Counted from the first letter of the stretch, positions 43,665 to 52,378 are shown. The stretch: 64,000 nt of DNA from Anaeromyxobacter sp. (GCA_016718565.1 JADKCZ010000005.1:186001-250000); one strand, 5' to 3'. Program-made: numbers and translations. Notes: generated from the sequence alone by a model not told the origin.

Positions 43665-44321
43665 TCAGCGCGATCCGGCCAGGTAGCCCTGGAGCGCCTG
43701 GCGCACCTTGCTCCGGGCCCGGTGCAGCAGCACCCGCTGGTTCGCCGCCGAGATCCCGAGCAGGGTGCAGACCTCCTCGGCCTCGAGCCCCTCGACGTCC
43801 CGGAGGGTGAGCACCGTTCGCTGGGCGTCGGGCAGCCTGGCGATCTCCGCCTCGAGGAGGGCGCGGGTCTCGGCCCCCATGGCGAGCCGCTCGGGGTTCT
43901 CCTCGGACCAGGTCCCGGGTGGCTCCCTCCACCGGCCGGCCTGGTCGAAGCCCCCCGCGGCCGCCTCCCACCCCTGGGCTTCGCCGGAGTCGGCGAGGGC
44001 CGAGAAGGGCAGCGTCCGCCCCTCCCGGACGGCTCGCGTCCTGGCCTTGTTGACGAGGATGCTGAAGAGCCAGGTCCGCAGCGAGGCGCGCTCCTCGAAG
44101 CCGTCGAGGCCGTCGAGGAGCGCGAGCCAGGCGTCCTGCACGACCTCCTCGGCCTTGGCGCGCTCGCGCAGGAAGCTCATCGCGACGCGCAGCATCGCGC
44201 CGCCGTGAAGGCCGACGAGCTGCGCGAAGGCCGCCCGGTCTCCTGCGCGGAGCCTGGCCAGGATGGTCCGCTCCTCCGCGCCGGACGGCGGGGCGGGGCG
44301 CTGGGGTGGGGCAAGGCCCAT
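43665..44321 (-). CDS. ECF-family sigma factor
   Basis: A 218-aa group IV sigma factor. Region 2: FAQLVGLHGGAMLRVAMSFL, AEEVVQDAWLALLDGLDGF and LRTWLFSILVNKARTR. Linker FDQAGRWREPPGTWSEENPE is typical of one ECF group in proteobacteria. Region 4: LPDAQRTVLTLRDVEGLEAE followed by EVCTLLGISAANQRVLLHRA, a helix-turn-helix for the -35 box. Divergent from the anti-sigma gene and upstream of the yceI-buf operon, in the same orientation as that operon. Expected to direct RNA polymerase to the TGTAACG-type promoters. Confidence 0.95.
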   Translation of the reverse strand: MGLAPPQRPAPPSGAEERTILARLRAGDRAAFAQLVGLHGGAMLRVAMSFLRERAKAEEVVQDAWLALLDGLDGFEERASLRTWLFSILVNKARTRAVREGRTLPFSALADSGEAQGWEAAAGGFDQAGRWREPPGTWSEENPERLAMGAETRALLEAEIARLPDAQRTVLTLRDVEGLEAEEVCTLLGISAANQRVLLHRARSKVRQALQGYLAGSR

Positions 44322-44450
44322 CGGAGCGGAAGGGTGCCACAGCGGGCGCGGCTCCGCCGCGAGATGGCCGGCCCCTCAAGGGTCGCCCCGCGCCGCACTG
44401 CCTGGCCGAGCGCGGCGCACGAGTGCCCTCCACCGAGTCGGCTGGGACGG

Positions 44451-44478
44451 TGTAACGTTCCGGCGCTCCGGGAGACAC
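44451..44478 (+). promoter_or_regulatory. Candidate ECF promoter of the anti-sigma gene (TGTAACG-N15-AGACAC)
   Basis: TGTAACG (44451-44457), 15 bases, AGACAC (44473-44478), 64 bp before the anti-sigma ATG. The matching site before yceI suggests one regulon. Confidence 0.6.
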
Positions 44479-44541
44479 GGAGCCAGGGGTGTCACCGGAC
44501 ACCCCGTCGGTCGACTCCTCGTGGGGGGGAGGCCAGCGCGA

Positions 44542-45324
44542 ATGCTGAGCTGCAAGGACATCACGGAGCTCGCCGCGGACCACGCGGAGGGCGCCCTCGA
44601 GCCCGAGTCGGGGCGGCAGCTGGAGGCCCACCTCGCCTCCTGCCCTGGCTGCCGGGCCTGGCTGGACCAGCTCGACGTCACCGCCCGCGCCATCCGCGGC
44701 CTGCCGCCGCCGGCGCTGCCGGCGGCGCTGCAGGACCAGCTCCTCCTCCGCTTCGACGCCTGGCAGGCGGGGCGGGCGGTCGCGGCCGTCCCGGGCCGCG
44801 CGGCGCCGGCCGAGCCCCGCGGCCGGTACGCCTGGGAGGCGCTCGTCGCGCTCGTCGGCGTGGTGGCGCTCCTCGTCGGGCTGGCGCGGCACCCATCGCG
44901 CGCGCTGGCCGACCTGGCCGTCTCCGCGGGGCTCGCCGCGGGGGCCATCCTGCTCGCCCGGCTGGCGCGGCGGCTCACCCCCCGGGTCGCGGTGGCGGCC
45001 GTCTCGGCGGCGCTCGTGGCGGCGGCCATCCGCGGAGGGCCCGGACCGCTCGAGCTCTCCGAGGGGCTGGAGTGCCTGGCCGTCGAGGGCGCGGCGGCCG
45101 CGGTGGTGGCGGGCGCCGCCTGGGTCTCGGCCCGGCGGACGAGGGGCGCCGTGTCGCTCGGGCCGTGGGCGGTCGCGGGGGCGCTGGCCGGGGCCGCGGT
45201 GCTCCAGCTCGCGTGCGGCGCCCACACATCGCTGGCGCACCTGGTCACCTTCCACGCCGGCGGCGTCCTGCTGGTCGCGGCGATTGCGCTGGTCGGGACC
45301 AGGCGCCAGCCGCGGCCGGCCTGA
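44542..45324 (+). CDS. Zinc-finger anti-sigma factor with six membrane helices (zf-HC2 plus NrsF/DUF1109-like)
   Basis: A 260-aa inner-membrane protein. Residues 1-45 are the anti-sigma zinc-binding domain: MLSCKDITELAADHAEGALE, then HLASCPGC with the HxxxCxxC pattern. After a linker, six hydrophobic helices run from about residue 95 to 255, ending AHLVTFHAGGVLLVAAIALV. That end resembles NrsF-type (DUF1109) anti-sigma factors known to hold sigma-F in Caulobacter, where the regulon includes bufferin-like genes. Having both modules in one chain is unusual. It should bind the divergent sigma factor and release it on a metal or oxidant signal. Confidence 0.85.
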   Translation: MLSCKDITELAADHAEGALEPESGRQLEAHLASCPGCRAWLDQLDVTARAIRGLPPPALPAALQDQLLLRFDAWQAGRAVAAVPGRAAPAEPRGRYAWEALVALVGVVALLVGLARHPSRALADLAVSAGLAAGAILLARLARRLTPRVAVAAVSAALVAAAIRGGPGPLELSEGLECLAVEGAAAAVVAGAAWVSARRTRGAVSLGPWAVAGALAGAAVLQLACGAHTSLAHLVTFHAGGVLLVAAIALVGTRRQPRPA

Positions 45325-45564
45325 GCCGGCGCCCCCGCGGCAGGCAGGCGACGAGGGCGGCGCGCCAGCCCCTCCCTGGCCCACCGGAACGCGCTCCACT
45401 CCGGGTGCTGCTCGAGGGACGACTGCCTGCGGCAGCGATGCCGCGGCAAAGTGGCGCAGCCGGCGCCGGGCCGGCCGGCCCGGTTCCGTTTCCACCCCTT
45501 GTCCGTCGGCGTACCATCGAAGCCTCGAGGTCGCAGCCGAGGAGGTAGCCCCTGTGGAAGCTCC

Positions 45565-45720
45565 GGCGACCGGGCGACCGGTGCCGGCGACCGGTGCCCG
45601 ACCGGCGGCGACCGGCGGGCGACCGGGGCGACCGGCGCGACCGGTGCCGCGCGACCGGTGCCGGACACCCCTGGACCGGTGCCGTGGACCGGGTGGACCG
45701 GTGCCGGACACCCCTGGCCC
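45565..45720. repeat. GACCGGTGCCGG-type repeats upstream of RAYT copy 1
   Basis: A dense run of GACCGGTGCC and GACCGG(C/G)G units, including two identical 22-bp units with core ACCGGTGCCGGACACCCCTG at 45653-45674 and 45696-45717. The core GTGCCGGACA recurs in all other repeats around both RAYT genes. The rest of the 435-bp gap after the anti-sigma gene shows no gene. Confidence 0.8.
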
Positions 45721-45759
45721 TGGCCCCCTGGCTCGGAGCTTGCTCAATGCCGAGGGAGC

Positions 45760-46425
45760 ATGGGCCGACTCCTCCGCAGGCACCTCGTCGAGGAAGGCTC
45801 GACCAACCACTGCACCTGGCGCAGCCACGGCCATGGCCTGGTCCTCGACTCGAACGAGGCCCGCCACCACTTCCTGGCATTGCTGCGGAAGTACAAGCAG
45901 AAGTTCGGAATCGAGATCCACTCCTACTGCCTGATGGGCACCCATCCACACCTCATGTGCCGGGCCACCAAGGGGCAGCAGGCCTTCAGCGACTTCTGGA
46001 AGGCGGTCAACTGGGGCTTCGCCCGTTGGTACAATCAACGGACCCAGGGCCGCGGACAGGTCGTCATGGAGCGGCTCAAGTCTCCCCGCATCCAGGACGG
46101 CCGCCACCAGCTCGTGGTGATGCGGTACGGCGACCTCAACCCCGTCCGCGCCGGCCTGGTCCGGTCTCCGAGCCGGTGGCGCTGGTCGAGCTTCCGCCAC
46201 TACGCCTACGGCGAGCCGGACGACCTCATCACCGAGGCGCCGGAGTACCTGGCGCTCGGCCGCACCAGGCCCGAGCGGCGCACCGCCTACCTGCACCTCT
46301 TCGCCAGGCCGCTCGTCGAGGAGCTTCGCTCGCGGCGCCCAGACCTGGTCTGCGGACCCTTCATCGGGGACCGCGACTGGGTGACCGTTCGCCTGGAGGC
46401 GTGCGGCCTCTCGCCGCCCGACTGA
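45760..46425 (+). CDS. REP-associated tyrosine transposase (RAYT), copy 1
   Basis: A 221-aa Y1 transposase of the IS200/IS605 superfamily. Starts MGRLLRRHLVEEGSTNHCTW. The metal-binding HUH site is IHSYCLMGTHPHLMCRATKG. The likely catalytic Tyr is in FARWYNQRTQGRGQVVMERL, followed by VVMRYGDLNPVRAGLVRSPS and WRWSSFRHYAYGEPDDL, all typical of RAYTs. Such enzymes cleave and move REP palindromes rather than themselves. Copy 2 at 50040-50705 on the other strand is over 90 per cent identical by eye. AGGGAG lies just before the ATG. Confidence 0.93.
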   Translation: MGRLLRRHLVEEGSTNHCTWRSHGHGLVLDSNEARHHFLALLRKYKQKFGIEIHSYCLMGTHPHLMCRATKGQQAFSDFWKAVNWGFARWYNQRTQGRGQVVMERLKSPRIQDGRHQLVVMRYGDLNPVRAGLVRSPSRWRWSSFRHYAYGEPDDLITEAPEYLALGRTRPERRTAYLHLFARPLVEELRSRRPDLVCGPFIGDRDWVTVRLEACGLSPPD

Positions 46426-46646
46426 GGCAGCTCCCGACCCGACGGATGCCGCTCCGCCTCGACGCCAGGGCCGTGGTGCATCCGCGCGCCGCCAGTTTCA
46501 GCAACCTGAGTTCGTTGACGCCGGGTGACGGGCAGGCGCGCCCCTGTGGGCCATGGCCGGGCAGGTGGTCCCGGCCCTTCGTCCCGCTGGATCCGGTTCC
46601 CGGAGGCATCGACGCGTAGGTTCGCGAATTCAGGGATTCGGATTCA

Positions 46647-46667
46647 CTGGCGATCGATGTCCGGCAC
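46647..46667. repeat. REP-like unit downstream of RAYT copy 1
   Basis: CTGGCGATCGATGTCCGGCA followed by C. It is the reverse complement of the units at 49621-49830 and has the same position and direction relative to its RAYT gene. The remaining gap of 643 bp between RAYT-1 and the isomerase holds no gene I can support; its first 90 bp resemble the sequence after RAYT-2. Confidence 0.8.
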
Positions 46668-47068
46668 CGCTTCCCGCTTCCCCGGTGGTGAGCTGGTCCT
46701 GGGACTTCGGCGCCGGCGGCCGGGCCACCGGGGTCACGGCTCACCATGGCCACGTCGCGGCGGCGGCTGCAGCATCCGGGGGGCCGGCGAGCTCGGCTCG
46801 CTGCTCGGCACCCTCCTCGCCTTGGGCGGCCTGTGCATCCGGAGTCGCGTGGTGCTCCCGGCCGCGCCGGTGTTCGAAGCCGGCCAGCGAGCGCGGGAAA
46901 TCGGCCGCGGCCTGGTGCTCCGGCGCGCGCCCCTGATCGGACCCGGCGCGGAGGACCTCGCCGGCGGCGAGCGCCCCGGGCTTCTGCCTGTTAAGTGGGT
47001 TCTTTCCAGGTGGTGGCCCGGGCCGCCACCTGCCGTCCGCCCCGAACGGCGCCGTCGAAAGGCTTGCG

Positions 47069-49423
47069 ATGCGCTCGCACCACCTGGCCGCCGCCCTCAC
47101 GCTCCCGCTCCTCGCCGCCTGCGCCGCCGCGCCGCTCCCGCCCGTGGCGGTGAGGATCCCCGACCGGCCGATCCACTACCTCTCGCAGGTGAGGCCGCTC
47201 CTGGAGAAGCGCTGCACGGTCTGCCACTCCTGCTACAACTCGCCGTGCCAGGTGAAGCTGGACTCCTACGAGGGGCTCGACCGGGGCACCACCAGGAAGG
47301 CGGTGTACGACGCCGCCCGCCTGTCGACGATGGAGCCGACCCGCCTCTTCACCGACGCGGCCACCACGGCCGAGTGGCGCACGAAGGGCTTCTCGAGCGT
47401 GACGGAGAGCACCGCGGGCGAGGGCTTCAACGACTCGCTCATCCTCCAGCTCCTCGAGCACAAGCGGAAGCACCCGAAGAGCTCGGGCAGCTACAAGCCC
47501 GAGGCGGACGGCTTGACCTGCGCGCAGGACCGGAGCGAGCTGGCCGGCTTCCTCGAGAAGCACCCGAACAGGGGGATGCCCTTCGGCTTCCCCCCGCTCG
47601 AGCCGGCGGAGTTCGAGCTCGTGGCGGGATGGCTCTCGCAGGGCGCCAAGGGGCCCACGCCCGCCGAGCAGCGGGCGCTGGAGGCGCCGAGCCCGGAGGG
47701 GGCGGTCGAGGTCGCGAAGTGGGAGGCCTTCCTCAACCGGGACGACCCCAAGCACGCCATGACGGCGCGCTACCTCTACGAGCACCTCTTCCTGGCCCAC
47801 CTCAAGTTCGCCACGCCGACCAGGGAGTTCTACGAGCTGGTCCGCTCCAGGACCGCACCCGGGGCCCCGCTCGACCTGGTGGCGACCGTCCGGCCCTACG
47901 ACGACCCGGGCACGGCCCGGGTCTACTACCGCTTCAGGAAGATCCACTCCACCATCGCGCAGAAGTCGCACATGGTCTACGAGCTCGACGACGCCCGGCT
48001 GCGCCGCCTCCGCGAGCTCTTCCTCGAGCCGGCCTGGCTCCAGGCGCCTCACCTGGTGGGCTACGAACCGAAGCTGAGCGCCAACCCGTTCAAGGCCTTC
48101 GAGCAGATCCCGCCGCGCTCGCGCTACGCCTTCCTGCTCGACAGCGCCCACTACCACCTCATGACGTTCATCCACGGCCCCGTCTGCAAAGGGCAGATCG
48201 CGCTCAACGTCATCAACGACCACTTCTGGGTCCTGTTCCTGGATCCCGACCACGATCTCACGGTGCGGAACCCGGGGTTCCTCCGGCTCCACGCCGACCG
48301 GCTCGCCATGCCGAACGAGCAGGGGAGCGATCCCGGGCTCTTCTCCGCCCTGACCGACCGGCACCGGAAGTCCGCCGTCCAGTACTACCAGGCGCGCCAG
48401 GACACCGCGGCGGCGCTCAACTACACGGGGCTCGGCTACGAGGCGATCTGGAAGGGGGGCAAGGACTCGGGGGCGCCGCTCCTCACGGTCTACCGCCACT
48501 TCGACAGCGCCTCGGTGCACGAGGGGCCGCTGGGAGCCCTGCCCAAGACGCTCTGGGTGATCGACTACCCGCTCTTCGAGCGGATCTACTACTCGCTGGT
48601 GGCCGGCTTCGACGTGTACGGCACCGTCGGCCACCAGCTGGCCGTCCGCCTCTACATGGATCGGCTGCGCATCGAGGGGGAGAGCTACTTCCTCGACTTC
48701 CTGCCCGCGGAGGCGCGGCTGGAGACCATGAAGTCCTGGTACCGGGAGAGCAGCTTCAAGGACCTCGACTACCGCCCGGCCCCCATGCCCTCGGCGATCA
48801 GCTACGCCACGCAGGACCCGAAGCGGGAGTTCATCGAGCGGCTCGTCGGACAGGAGCTGCGTCCCGAGGCGGGGATGGCCTTCGACCCGGTCAACTACCT
48901 GAAGGCCGGGGAGGACTACCCCTCCGTTCCAGCGAGCGCGGTGACCAGGGCCGACATCATGCGAGGCTTCCGGGCCGTCTCGCGCCCCGGCACGCCCTTC
49001 GTGGCCATCGTCGACGGCCAGGACGCCAACCTGGCCTACGTGCGGATCCGCCAGCGGTCGGGCCAGGACCTGGTCTTCACCGCCGTCGTCAACCGCTGGC
49101 ACGACGACATCACCTTCACGCTCCGGGAGGAGAAGCGCCTCGATCCGAAGAAGGACACCATCGAGTTCATCCCCGGGATGATCGGCTCCTACCCGAACAT
49201 GTTCTTCGACGTGTCCCAGGACGACCTCCCGGCCTTCCTGAAGCTGCTGGCCACCTTCGACGGCGGGGCGGAGCACCGGGAGGCGCTGTCCAGGTACGCC
49301 ATCAACCGCGGCGACGACCGCTTCTGGGCCACCTACGACTGGTTCCAGCGGCGCTTCGACGAGGACGAGCCGGTCCATGGAGGGCTGCTCGACCTGAACC
49401 GGTACTTCCACGTGGCGAACTGA
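47069..49423 (+). CDS. cti: Fatty acid cis/trans isomerase (periplasmic heme protein)
   Basis: Converts cis- to trans-unsaturated acyl chains of membrane phospholipids as a rapid stress response to solvents. A 784-aa protein with a signal ending PLLAACAA (lipobox-like) and a heme-c motif CTVCHSCYNSPCQVK at about 50-65, as in Cti. Other family sequence: PHLVGYEPKLSANPFKAFEQ, IPPRSRYAFLLDSAHYHLMT FIHGPVCKG in two adjoining pieces, NVINDHFWVLFLDPD and YYSLVAGFDVYGTVGHQLAV. Full length. It lies alone between two inverted RAYT genes. GAAAGG precedes the ATG. Confidence 0.93.
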   Translation: MRSHHLAAALTLPLLAACAAAPLPPVAVRIPDRPIHYLSQVRPLLEKRCTVCHSCYNSPCQVKLDSYEGLDRGTTRKAVYDAARLSTMEPTRLFTDAATTAEWRTKGFSSVTESTAGEGFNDSLILQLLEHKRKHPKSSGSYKPEADGLTCAQDRSELAGFLEKHPNRGMPFGFPPLEPAEFELVAGWLSQGAKGPTPAEQRALEAPSPEGAVEVAKWEAFLNRDDPKHAMTARYLYEHLFLAHLKFATPTREFYELVRSRTAPGAPLDLVATVRPYDDPGTARVYYRFRKIHSTIAQKSHMVYELDDARLRRLRELFLEPAWLQAPHLVGYEPKLSANPFKAFEQIPPRSRYAFLLDSAHYHLMTFIHGPVCKGQIALNVINDHFWVLFLDPDHDLTVRNPGFLRLHADRLAMPNEQGSDPGLFSALTDRHRKSAVQYYQARQDTAAALNYTGLGYEAIWKGGKDSGAPLLTVYRHFDSASVHEGPLGALPKTLWVIDYPLFERIYYSLVAGFDVYGTVGHQLAVRLYMDRLRIEGESYFLDFLPAEARLETMKSWYRESSFKDLDYRPAPMPSAISYATQDPKREFIERLVGQELRPEAGMAFDPVNYLKAGEDYPSVPASAVTRADIMRGFRAVSRPGTPFVAIVDGQDANLAYVRIRQRSGQDLVFTAVVNRWHDDITFTLREEKRLDPKKDTIEFIPGMIGSYPNMFFDVSQDDLPAFLKLLATFDGGAEHREALSRYAINRGDDRFWATYDWFQRRFDEDEPVHGGLLDLNRYFHVAN

Positions 49424-49551
49424 ATCGACGTCCGGGACGGTTGCCCCAGACCAGGGGCCCATCCACTCCGCCCCTCATCGAGTCGCCGGCGGGGTCGCGA
49501 CGAACGCCTCGCGCACGATGCCCAGGACGTCGGAGAGCGCGGCCTTCACCG

Positions 49552-49890
49552 GAACGCGTGCCGGAACGCGCGGAACGCGTGCCGGGAACGCGGGGGAACG
49601 CGTGCCGGAGAGGAACGCGGGAACGCGTGCCGGACATCGATCGCCAGGGAACTCAGCGGAACGCGTGCCGGACATCGATCGCCAGGGAATTCCGCGCCCT
49701 GCGCCCGCGAGCCTGCCCATCGACACCTCAGCGAACCGCGTCGAGCGCGACGAGACATCGATCGCCAGAACGGTCCGGCGCTGCTTGCTGGAACGCGTGC
49801 CGGACATCGATCGCCAGGGAATTCCGCGCCCTGCGCCCGCGAGCCTGCCCATCGACACCTCAGCGAACCGCATCGAGCGCGACGAGACAC
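49552..49890. repeat. REP cluster downstream of RAYT copy 2, with a 100-bp direct repeat
   Basis: Begins with short GGAACGCGTGCCGG units (49552-49640). Units GTGCCGGACATCGATCGCCA(G) occur at about 49627, 49664 and 49796. Bases 49658-49757 and 49790-49889 are a 100-bp direct repeat differing at one base, separated by 32 bp that contain a partial ACATCGATCGCCAGAA. The whole 616-bp gap between the isomerase and RAYT-2 lacks a credible gene; reading frames through it merely translate the repeats. Confidence 0.88.
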
Positions 49891-50039
49891 CCTGCGTCTC
49901 CCTCTGGGAGGAGCCCAGGCAGCCGCGACGACCCTTCCACCCTCGGGTTACCGGCGCTGCTTGCTGAGTTGGGCCGTGCGCGAACGCACCAAGGCCGCCG
50001 CGTCGAGGCGGGTCTGGGTCTGTCGACCTGTCGACCGAC

Positions 50040-50705
50040 TCAGTCCGGCGGGGAGAGGCCGCACGCCTCCAGGCGCACGGTCACCCAGTCGCGGTCCCCG
50101 ATGAAGGGGCCGTAGACGAGGTCGGGGCGACGCGAGCGCAGCTCCTCGACGAGCGGCTTGGCGAAGAGGTGCAGGTAGGCGGTGCGCCGCTCGGGCCTGG
50201 TGCGGCCGAGCGCCAGGTACTCCGGCGCCTCGGTGATGAGGTCGTCCGGCTCGCCGTAGGCGTAGTGGCGGAAGCTCGACCAGCGCCACCGGCTCGGAGA
50301 CCGGACCAGGCCGGCGCGGACGGGGTTGAGGTCGCCGTACCGCATCACCACGAGCTGGTGGCGGCCGTCCTGGATGCGGGGAGACTTGAGCCGCTCCATG
50401 ACGACCTGTCCGCGGCCCTGGGTCCGTCGATTGTACCAAACCGCAAAGCCCCAGTTGACCAGCTTCCAGAAGTCGCTGAAGGCCTGCTGCCCCTTGGTGG
50501 CGCGGCACATGAGGTGTGGATGCGTGCCCATCAGGCAGTACGAGTGGATCTCGATTCCGAACTTCTGCTTGTACTTCCGCACCAGTGCCAGGAAGTGGAG
50601 CCGGGCTTCGTCGGAGTCGAGGACCAGGCCATGACCGTGGCTACGCCAGGTGCAGTGGTTGGTCGAGCCTTCCTCGACGAGGTGGCTGCGGGCGAGCCGG
50701 GCCAT
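50040..50705 (-). CDS. REP-associated tyrosine transposase (RAYT), copy 2
   Basis: A 221-aa protein starting MARLARSHLVEEGSTNHCTW, almost the same as copy 1 and of identical length. HUH site IHSYCLMGTHPHLMCRATKG and Tyr segment FAVWYNRRTQGRGQVVMERL are intact. Differences cluster at the N-terminus and at few sites (for example LVRKY for LLRKY, KLVNW for KAVNW). Both copies appear functional, which is unusual because RAYTs are normally single-copy. Orientation is opposite to copy 1. Confidence 0.93.
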   Translation of the reverse strand: MARLARSHLVEEGSTNHCTWRSHGHGLVLDSDEARLHFLALVRKYKQKFGIEIHSYCLMGTHPHLMCRATKGQQAFSDFWKLVNWGFAVWYNRRTQGRGQVVMERLKSPRIQDGRHQLVVMRYGDLNPVRAGLVRSPSRWRWSSFRHYAYGEPDDLITEAPEYLALGRTRPERRTAYLHLFAKPLVEELRSRRPDLVYGPFIGDRDWVTVRLEACGLSPPD

Positions 50706-50753
50706 GCTCACGCTGCCTTGAGCAAGCTCCGCGCCAGCGGGGTCCCAGATTGT

Positions 50754-50880
50754 CCAATGGGCAATGGGTGTCCGGCACCGGGACCCCGGGACCCCAATGG
50801 GCAATGGGTGTCCGGCACCGGGACCGGCACCGGGACCGGACCCGCACCGGGACCCTCCGGCACCGGGACCCGACGGTCGA
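50754..50880. repeat. Repeats upstream of RAYT copy 2
   Basis: A 32-bp unit with core GCAATGGGTGTCCGGCACCG occurs at 50754-50785 and 50794-50825 (40-bp period), followed by several CACCGGGACC units to 50880. Read on the minus strand the core is GTGCCGGACACCC, as before RAYT-1. No gene is supported in the rest of the 504-bp gap to 51209. Confidence 0.85.
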
Positions 50881-51209
50881 CACACCGGAGACGCCTCCGC
50901 TCGGCATCCCGGGCGCGATGGTCGGCGGCGTGTGGGTGGCGCGCCGCGGCAAGGCGACCGGGAGGCGTCCGGGCCAGGTGCTGCGCAGCGCGGCCTGGTG
51001 GCCGTGAAGGCGAACCCGGGTCCCGTCCCACGGTCCACCACCCGGCGCCCTGAGCCGCTGCCCTGGCCTGACGCGAGCCCCCGCCCGGTCCCCACCACGA
51101 CCTCCCTCCTCCGGGCGCCTTGCGAGGCCTCGCCCGGAGGTGGAACAGTCGCACCTTCCACCTTGGCCTGGCGGGCGCGGCGGGCGCACCGGGCGGAGAG
51201 GGTGAGCGG

Positions 51210-51884
51210 ATGCTGCGGAGTGGCTCGGCGCTGCGGGTGGCGGCCCTCGGCCTGCTGGCCGGTCTTCCGGCCTGCCTGCCGGCGGCGCTGTTCGCACGGC
51301 ACGATCCCTTCGCCGCCAACCGGACCCAGGTCCGGACCATGCCGTCGGGCTGGCGCAACCTGGCCATCCTGCCGTTCGGCGGCGATCCGGCGTTCCGGCG
51401 GCCCGCCGAGGAGCAGGTGGCGCTCGAGCTGCGCGCCGCCACGCCCCTCGGGCTGATGCGCCCGTACGCAGCCCACCGGTGGTTCCTCGCCCAGGGCGGG
51501 CCGACCGAGGCCGAGGCCGTCGTCGTGCTGGCCGGCCGCTGGAGCGACGCCGCGGCCGAGGGGCGCGAGGTGCCGGCCGACGAGGTGCGGGCGCTGGCGG
51601 GCCGGCTCGGCGTCGACGCGCTCCTGCTCGGGGCGTCGGGCGCGGGCGGGTGGTGGACCCAGCTCGCCCTCTTCGACGGGGCGACCGGCGCGCCGGTGGC
51701 GGCGGTGCGGCGAGGCGGCAGCAACTGGGCGGCCGATGACGGTCCGGTCGGGCGGTCCGAGGACGCCACCCGGCGGGCCCTCGTCGACATGGCGCGGGCG
51801 CTGCGGACACCGGCCGGGGAGGTGCCGGCGCTGCTCGGTCCGGCCGCGCCCACCGAGGGGGAGCCCGCATGGCCCACCAACTGA
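51210..51884 (+). CDS. Lipoprotein of unknown function
   Basis: A 224-aa protein starting MLRSGSALRVAALGLLAGLP with lipobox LPAC and GGAGAGGG upstream. Sequence LAILPFGGDPAFRRPAEEQV, VVVLAGRWSDAAAEG and LGVDALLLGASGAGGWWTQL resembles the alpha/beta domain of exported proteins that assemble nucleotide- or penicillin-binding-protein activators (LpoB/GNA1162-like), but this is weak. Its end overlaps the next lipoprotein gene by 16 bp. Confidence 0.78.
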   Translation: MLRSGSALRVAALGLLAGLPACLPAALFARHDPFAANRTQVRTMPSGWRNLAILPFGGDPAFRRPAEEQVALELRAATPLGLMRPYAAHRWFLAQGGPTEAEAVVVLAGRWSDAAAEGREVPADEVRALAGRLGVDALLLGASGAGGWWTQLALFDGATGAPVAAVRRGGSNWAADDGPVGRSEDATRRALVDMARALRTPAGEVPALLGPAAPTEGEPAWPTN

Positions 51885-52378
51885 TCCGCGCGGCGGCGAC
51901 GGCGGCCGCGCTGGGGCTGCTCGGAGGCTGCGTCATCCTGTCCGCCAGCGTCCGCAGCGGCGAGCTGCTGCCCGATGGACGCCTGGCCTCCCTGAAGGAC
52001 GGCGTCTCCACCAGCGCGCAGGTCGTGGAGGCCTTCGGCCCGCCGCTGCGGGTGGCCCGGCGCGGCGACGGGCCGGTCGGCGCCCCGGACCTCTTCGCGC
52101 CCTTCGGAGGTGTCCCGCCGGCGGCCGCCGACGTGGCCTGGTGGTACCACGCCGAGCGCTCCGGGGAGCGCTGGACCGGGCTCGGCGTCCTCAGGGCCGA
52201 CGTGGCCGAGGGGACGAGCTACCGGCAGGCCAGCGACGACCTCTGGCTCCTGCTCGACGGCGAGACCGGCCGCCTGCGCGCCCACGTCCACCGCCGCTGG
52301 GAGAGCCAGGACCCGGAGCGCAGGGACAGCGCGCGCCGGGGCGAGGCGGATCCTTGGTCCCCGGGGGCCACCCAGTGA
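51869..52378 (+). CDS. Small lipoprotein, SmpA/BamE-like pattern
   Basis: A 169-aa protein, MAHQLIRAAATAAALGLLGG then C at the lipobox. The segment LKDGVSTSAQVVEAFGPPLR followed by VAWWYHAERSG and LWLLLDGETGRLRAH resembles the SmpA/OmlA (BamE) layout, in which a start-of-helix GxS/T-x-xQVxxxLGxP is followed by strands. Its stop overlaps the next start (GTGA). Function unknown. Confidence 0.75.
   Translation: MAHQLIRAAATAAALGLLGGCVILSASVRSGELLPDGRLASLKDGVSTSAQVVEAFGPPLRVARRGDGPVGAPDLFAPFGGVPPAAADVAWWYHAERSGERWTGLGVLRADVAEGTSYRQASDDLWLLLDGETGRLRAHVHRRWESQDPERRDSARRGEADPWSPGATQ

Noticed and set aside
46525..47068. Plus-strand frames before the isomerase gene as a coding region
   Set aside because: They cross the RAYT tail and REP unit, have no domain and no ribosome site.
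49552..49890. Possible CRISPR array from repeated GAACGCGTGCCGG units
   Set aside because: Spacers are irregular or absent, repeat lengths vary, no cas genes occur, and the same core flanks both RAYT genes, so REP elements explain it.
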